Shown piece by piece: positions 60,041 to 64,000 of a stretch of 64,000 nt of DNA. Origin of the DNA: Bacteroidota bacterium. Lineage in GTDB: Bacteria > Bacteroidota > Bacteroidia > Chitinophagales > JADIYW01. Made by a program: the position numbers and the translations under genes. The DNA lies in contig JADIYW010000003.1 of NCBI GenBank assembly GCA_016705125.1, positions 170,679 to 234,678 of the forward strand. The letters are read 5' to 3'. The notes under the pieces were generated by a model that did no database searches, was not told the origin of the DNA, and saw only the letters and a program-made list of their open reading frames with translations. Positions within the stretch are counted from its first letter, which is position 1, and every line of letters begins with the position of its first letter.

Positions 60041-60676
60041 ATGGAGAAGTTTAATAAAACGGACAAACAGGAGATAATTCTTTCAGCAGCAGAAAAACTC
60101 TTTGCGCTTCACGGTTTTGATGGCACCACCACTAGAATGTTGGCATCAGAGGCTAATGTAAATATCGCCATGCTTTCTTACTATTATGGATCAAAAGAAC
60201 AATTATTTAAGGCGCTTCTTGAATCAAGAGCAGCAAATTTCTACTCCAAACTTCAAGAAGCAAAAGGCTCCTCACCTATCTTAATCGACAAAGTGGTTGC
60301 ATTATCAGGAGTGTATGTAGATAGAATTTTTGAAAACAATCTTTTTCATCGAATCATTCAAAGGGAGTTATCTATAATGAAAAGATCAGATTTTAGCGAT
60401 GGTATCGCTAAAACATTGCTTCAAAACGCATTTCTTTTAAAAGAAACCATAAAGATGGGAGTTGAAACGGGAGAATTTAAAAGTGATTTGGATATAGAGT
60501 TAACAATAATAAGTATTGTCGGCACTATTTCTCAATTGACATTATCTCCATATTTATGTTTATTGCTTTTAGAGGGCAATCCTGAATCAGAAACTATTTT
60601 TGACGAAAAAAATAAAAAAAGAATCAAAAAACACTTGAAAAACTTTTTAAGAACCCTTTTATTAAAAAAAGACTAG
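60041..60676 (+). CDS. TetR/AcrR-family repressor of the efflux operon
   Basis: A 211-residue regulator. The N-terminal DNA-binding domain has IILSAAEKLFALHGFDGTTT and LASEANVNIAMLSYYYGSKE (~8-50), a standard TetR helix-turn-helix. The C-terminal ligand-binding domain contains FHRIIQRELSIMKR. It is the first gene of a run with TolC, EmrA-like and EmrB-like genes, 4 bp before TolC. The palindrome TTAATCAA-N4-TTGATTAA upstream suggests self-repression, with relief by a transported drug or bile-like compound. Confidence 0.93.
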   Translation: MEKFNKTDKQEIILSAAEKLFALHGFDGTTTRMLASEANVNIAMLSYYYGSKEQLFKALLESRAANFYSKLQEAKGSSPILIDKVVALSGVYVDRIFENNLFHRIIQRELSIMKRSDFSDGIAKTLLQNAFLLKETIKMGVETGEFKSDLDIELTIISIVGTISQLTLSPYLCLLLLEGNPESETIFDEKNKKRIKKHLKNFLRTLLLKKD

Positions 60677-60680
60677 AAGA

Positions 60681-62003
60681 ATGAAGAAAATTAGAATAGT
60701 ACGTTTTGCAATTTTGTTTATAATATCGTTAAATGGTCAGGCTCAAACCAATATAAATTTAAGAGATGCCATTTTATTGTCGATGCAAAACAGCAAACAA
60801 CTAAAAATTACAATGGCTAAATCTGAAATAGCCAATATGAAAGAGAAGGAAATAATCAACCTAATGTTGCCCCGCGTCAGTCTAGGTGCTGAATATAGAA
60901 GATTAAGCAATATAGAACCTTATGCTATTCAATTTGTGCCGCCTCCAGCTCCAGCTACTGTTTTAAATGCCAATATACCCAATACCTCTAATTTTAGACT
61001 TTCATTTTACGAACCTCTCTTTACAGGGCTACGAGGATTTACTGCCCTGCGAAGCAACCAATTATTAGTAGAAGCTGCAAAATTAGATATTGATAAAGAC
61101 AAAACAGAGATTTACATGAATGTGGTAAATACCTACTACAATATGTATAAAATTATGCTTTCTCAAACAGTTCTTGAAGAATCACATTTAATGGTTGAAT
61201 CCAGATTAAAGGATGTAAACGCTTTGAAAAAAAATGGAATGGCAACCCAAAATGATGTTTTAAAAGTAGAACTTCAAAAATCAAATATTGAGTTAAATCA
61301 AATGGAGTTGATGACAAATAAAGCAATTGCGAACTTCAATTTCAATATTTTATTAGGTCTTCCAGATTCTACTGTTCTCAATATTGACACAACAGAATTA
61401 TATGCGACTAAAGAAAATGGCACCTTATATGATTTCCTAAATGATGGATTGATTAATCGAAGCGATTTAAAAGCGCAAGAAATTAGAACTCAAGTGGCTG
61501 ATAATGCCGTGAAAATTCAAAAAGGAAACTATTACCCTCAATTTTATATGAGTGGTAATTTGTTATATGCTAACCCAAATCAACGAATTTTTCCACCTGA
61601 ACAAAAATTTAATGCCACCTGGGATTTTGGAGTAGGTTTTACATGGGATATCACAGGACTATATATCAATAAGAATCTTGTAAATATTGCCGAACAAAAT
61701 GCATTTATGGCAAAAACAGGTACAGATGGAATGGAAGATTTAATTAAAATTGACATCAATCAAGCCTTTTTAATTTTTAATCAATCAAAAGAAAAAATAA
61801 AACTTAACGAAAAAGCAGTAGCTCAATCTAAAGAAAATCAAAGAATGGCTACAAGTAAATTTAAAAACCAATTGGCAATAATATCTGAAGTCCTCGAAGC
61901 TGATTTGATGGTTATTCAGAGCGAAATGAACCTTACTAATGCAAAAATAGATGCAGAATTAGCTTATTACAGATTACTAAGATATTCAGGAAAACTTAAA
62001 TAA
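60681..62003 (+). CDS. TolC-family outer-membrane efflux protein
   Basis: A 440-residue exported outer-membrane channel with a signal peptide (~1-21, RFAILFIISLNGQAQ) and the paired helical regions of the TolC family (LLSMQNSKQLKITMAKSEIA; LKKNGMATQNDVLKVELQK in the first half, SKFKNQLAIISEVLEADLM in the second). It is distinct from the TolC-like protein at 45439. It is predicted to work with the EmrA/EmrB-like pair that follows 15 bp later. Confidence 0.93.
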   Translation: MKKIRIVRFAILFIISLNGQAQTNINLRDAILLSMQNSKQLKITMAKSEIANMKEKEIINLMLPRVSLGAEYRRLSNIEPYAIQFVPPPAPATVLNANIPNTSNFRLSFYEPLFTGLRGFTALRSNQLLVEAAKLDIDKDKTEIYMNVVNTYYNMYKIMLSQTVLEESHLMVESRLKDVNALKKNGMATQNDVLKVELQKSNIELNQMELMTNKAIANFNFNILLGLPDSTVLNIDTTELYATKENGTLYDFLNDGLINRSDLKAQEIRTQVADNAVKIQKGNYYPQFYMSGNLLYANPNQRIFPPEQKFNATWDFGVGFTWDITGLYINKNLVNIAEQNAFMAKTGTDGMEDLIKIDINQAFLIFNQSKEKIKLNEKAVAQSKENQRMATSKFKNQLAIISEVLEADLMVIQSEMNLTNAKIDAELAYYRLLRYSGKLK

Positions 62004-62018
62004 AAAAAAGACACAATT

Positions 62019-63167
62019 ATGGAAGATACAATAATAACAGAAGAAGCAAAACCAAAAGGTATTAGAAGATTTATTTTTCCAATTATTTTAATTGGCATAC
62101 TTAGTTTTGGTGCTTGGTATGGTTTTGGAAAATGGCAATTTAGCAAAACACATGTTACCACCGACAATGCGCAGGTAGATGGAAACTTAAATCCAGTAAT
62201 ACCAAGAATTCCCGGTTATGTTACTGCTGTTTACTTTAAGGAAAATCAACTTGTAAAGGCTGGAGATACATTAGCAAAATTGGATGATAGAGATATAAAA
62301 ATAAGAATAATGCAAGCTGAAGCTGCCGTAGCAAATGCTCAGGCAAATGTCGCAGTCGTACGTGCTAATATTAAAGCAGCATCAGCCAATGGTAAAACTG
62401 CTAAATCAGGAATTGATGTTGCAAATGCTGGAATTGATGCACAAGATGCAGGTGTTGAAGCAGCAAAAATAAGGGTTTGGAAAGCAAATGAAGATTTTAA
62501 AAGATTCTCTAATCTACTCAATGAAGGCGTTATCACTCAACAAGTTTTCGATGGTATAAAAGCCGAAAAAGAAGCCTCTGAAAAACAATTAGAGATCATA
62601 AAAAAGCAAAAAGAAATCTCAAAAAAACAACAACAAGTTTCTGTAAATCAAAGTAATGCATCTTCCGAAATGGTTAATGCAACATCAGAAAACATTGCTG
62701 TTGCTGAGGCAGGTGTAAAAGCCAGAATGGCTGATTTAGAATTGGCAAAATTAAACCTGTCTTTCACTTATATCATTGCTCCTGCCGACGGACAAGTCTC
62801 CAAAAAAAATGTACAAGTAGGACAATTTGTACAACCAGGTCAAAGTCTTTGTACTGTTTTAAATGATGAAACATTGAACTTATGGATTACCGCCAATTTT
62901 AAAGAAACCCAATTGGAGAAAATGAAAGAGGGACAAAAGGTAGATATCGAAATTGATGCTTTTAAAGGCAAAACGATAAAAGGAACTGTCCAATCTTTAA
63001 GTGCTGCTACAGGAGCTAAATTTGCCTTATTACCACCTGACAATTCAAGTGGAAATTTTGTAAAAGTAGTTCAAAAAGTACCTGTAAGAATTTTTCTTGA
63101 ACCCTCAAATGAAAAGCTGAGCCTTAGACCAGGGATGAGTGCCAAAGTAATCGTAAATTTAGATTAA
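62019..63167 (+). CDS. EmrA/HlyD-family membrane-fusion protein
   Basis: A 382-residue periplasmic adaptor with an N-terminal transmembrane helix (~15-35, FIFPIILIGILSFGAWYGFG). The lipoyl-like halves have THVTTDNAQVDGNLNPVIPR (the block found in EmrA) and YIIAPADGQVSKKNVQVGQF, with a coiled-coil hairpin in between (rich in repeated Gln, Lys and Ala). It links the EmrB-like MFS pump to the TolC channel. The pump gene starts 114 bp downstream. Confidence 0.93.
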   Translation: MEDTIITEEAKPKGIRRFIFPIILIGILSFGAWYGFGKWQFSKTHVTTDNAQVDGNLNPVIPRIPGYVTAVYFKENQLVKAGDTLAKLDDRDIKIRIMQAEAAVANAQANVAVVRANIKAASANGKTAKSGIDVANAGIDAQDAGVEAAKIRVWKANEDFKRFSNLLNEGVITQQVFDGIKAEKEASEKQLEIIKKQKEISKKQQQVSVNQSNASSEMVNATSENIAVAEAGVKARMADLELAKLNLSFTYIIAPADGQVSKKNVQVGQFVQPGQSLCTVLNDETLNLWITANFKETQLEKMKEGQKVDIEIDAFKGKTIKGTVQSLSAATGAKFALLPPDNSSGNFVKVVQKVPVRIFLEPSNEKLSLRPGMSAKVIVNLD

Positions 63168-63281
63168 AATAAAAAAGCCAATTGCTATTCAACTAGCTTT
63201 TGAATTAAAAATGGATACAAACAAATTTAAATTACACTTATCTAGTAAAATAGAGAAAGGGTAATTTCTAAACAAAAAAAA

Positions 63282-64000
63282 ATGGCTGAAAAAGGTTCTA
63301 CCAAATGGATTATTGTTTTTACTGTGGTAATGTGTTCGCTACTCGAACTCATCGATACATCCATTGTAAATGTGGCCATTTTACAACTAATGGGCAATTT
63401 GGGCGCAACACTCGGTGAGGTAAGTTGGGTAATTGCTGCCTATGCCATCGCTAATGTTATTGTTGTACCAATGACGAGTTGGCTTTCTAACCAATTTGGA
63501 AGAAGAAATTATTTCGCCTTTTCTGTAATGCTTTTTACAATTGCATCTTTTCTATGTGGGCACTCCTCCTCTATATGGGAATTAGTGGCCTTTCGATTCC
63601 TACAAGGCATTGGTGGTGGAGCATTACTTGCTACCGCTCAGGCAATTTTATTCGACACTTTCCCCAAAGAGGAACACGGTATGGCTAGTGCCGTATATGG
63701 TATGGGGGTAGTTATGGGACCAACCCTCGGACCAACTATTGGTGGATATTTAATCGACAATTACGACTGGCCTTGGATTTTTTATGTAAACGTTCCTATT
63801 GGTATTTTAGCTTTTATTTTAACGCTAAAATATATCAAAAACTCTGTACATGAGGTAGGATCAAAACTATCAGCCAGTCAGGTCGATTGGTTAGGTATAG
63901 CTTTACTAATTGTGGGAGTAGGTTCCTTACAACTAATTCTTGAGCAAGGAAATGAAAAAGGATGGTTTGAATCTCCATTTATAGTTATCCTATCTTTTGT
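63282..64000 (+). CDS. DHA2-type MFS drug transporter (EmrB/QacA), partial
   Basis: Runs off the right edge; about 239 N-terminal residues are present. From ATG 63282: MAEKGSTKWIIVFTVV, then LIDTSIVNVAILQLMG (motif D1 of 14-helix exporters), VSWVIAAYAIANVIVVPMT, FRFLQGIGGGALLATAQA, and GPTLGPTIGGYLIDNYDWPW (antiporter motif C). With the upstream TetR, TolC and EmrA-like genes it makes a tripartite EmrAB-TolC-like efflux system that expels hydrophobic drugs or uncouplers. Confidence 0.93.
   Translation, partial: MAEKGSTKWIIVFTVVMCSLLELIDTSIVNVAILQLMGNLGATLGEVSWVIAAYAIANVIVVPMTSWLSNQFGRRNYFAFSVMLFTIASFLCGHSSSIWELVAFRFLQGIGGGALLATAQAILFDTFPKEEHGMASAVYGMGVVMGPTLGPTIGGYLIDNYDWPWIFYVNVPIGILAFILTLKYIKNSVHEVGSKLSASQVDWLGIALLIVGVGSLQLILEQGNEKGWFESPFIVILSF

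Noticed and set aside
63170..63225. Terminator before the EmrB-like gene
   Set aside because: AAAAGC and GCTTTT can pair, but the inner part is mismatched and the operon should continue into the pump gene.
1..64000. tRNA, rRNA or riboswitch genes
   Set aside because: I found no cloverleaf-like or rRNA-like sequence in the intergenic regions, and no riboswitch consensus that I could recognise.

Overview
The window is AT-rich chromosomal DNA from a member of the Bacteroidota. The evidence is a gliding-motility-type (T9SS type B) C-terminal sorting domain at 22696-25041, many Bacteroidota-type promoter boxes (TAnnTTTG) placed just upstream of start codons, few Shine-Dalgarno sequences, and family content (DUF983, MbnP, DUF6132, UbiA-YqgF-peptide deformylase). 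I cannot assign an order or genus. I see no rRNA, tRNA, CRISPR array, prophage or intact insertion sequence.

Layout. 1-2065 (minus): plsC, an NlpC/P60 peptidase and the start of an NAD(P)HX epimerase gene. 2221-5638 (plus): thrA (aspartokinase-homoserine dehydrogenase) and thrB, without thrC next to them. 5817-9695 (minus): M61 peptidase, MscS channel, secreted ankyrin protein, with a decayed duplicate of the mscS 3' end beyond the ankyrin gene. 9801-18928: housekeeping and envelope genes (acyltransferase, flavin reductase, DUF983, M43 metalloprotease lipoprotein, a 1163-residue probable outer-membrane protein, a coiled-coil membrane protein). 19350-21262: accessory patch with a mazE/mazF-type pair whose toxin is frameshifted, an orphan immunity-like gene behind a toxin remnant, and paired 46-bp inverted elements. 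21263-25565: exonuclease, thioesterase, T9SS cargo protein. 25643-34402: xanthine dehydrogenase (small subunit, large subunit, XdhC) followed by molybdenum-cofactor genes (moaCB fusion, moeA, moaD, a frameshifted moaE, convergent moaA).

34499-43877 holds two linked themes. A minus-strand sulfur set comprises DUF2892, rhodanese, OsmC, thioredoxin and rhodanese-thioredoxin; a CstB-like persulfide dioxygenase-rhodanese; a TauE-type exporter; and a Crp/Fnr regulator. Nested between these on the plus strand is a probable copper operon (36790-40379) with an MbnP protein and its MbnH di-heme partner. Three promoters of the sulfur set carry a GTWAC-N4-GTWAC-like palindrome centred exactly 41.5 bp upstream of the start site predicted from the TAnnTTTG box, which is the classical class II Crp/Fnr position.

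43948-49851: TerC, a TetR regulator, and a TolC/HlyD/ABC export operon. A shared palindrome (AATAG-N5-CTATT) lies in the terC and ABC promoters. 50026-53647: PiT phosphate transporter, DUF47 partner, Kup potassium transporter. 53771-59888: leuS with a small downstream gene, ubiA-yqgF-def, a YqaE/Pmp3 small membrane protein, and hldD. 60041-64000: a second TetR with a perfect operator-like palindrome overlapping its promoter, then TolC, EmrA-like and EmrB-like (partial) genes of a drug efflux system.

Small genes recovered from the sequence: 40582-40722 (46 aa), 53771-53929 (52 aa), 58743-58907 (54 aa), and the 5' half of moaE from 32983. Limits: names rest on motifs read by eye; promoters, operators and start sites are predictions; and the two frameshifts could be assembly errors.
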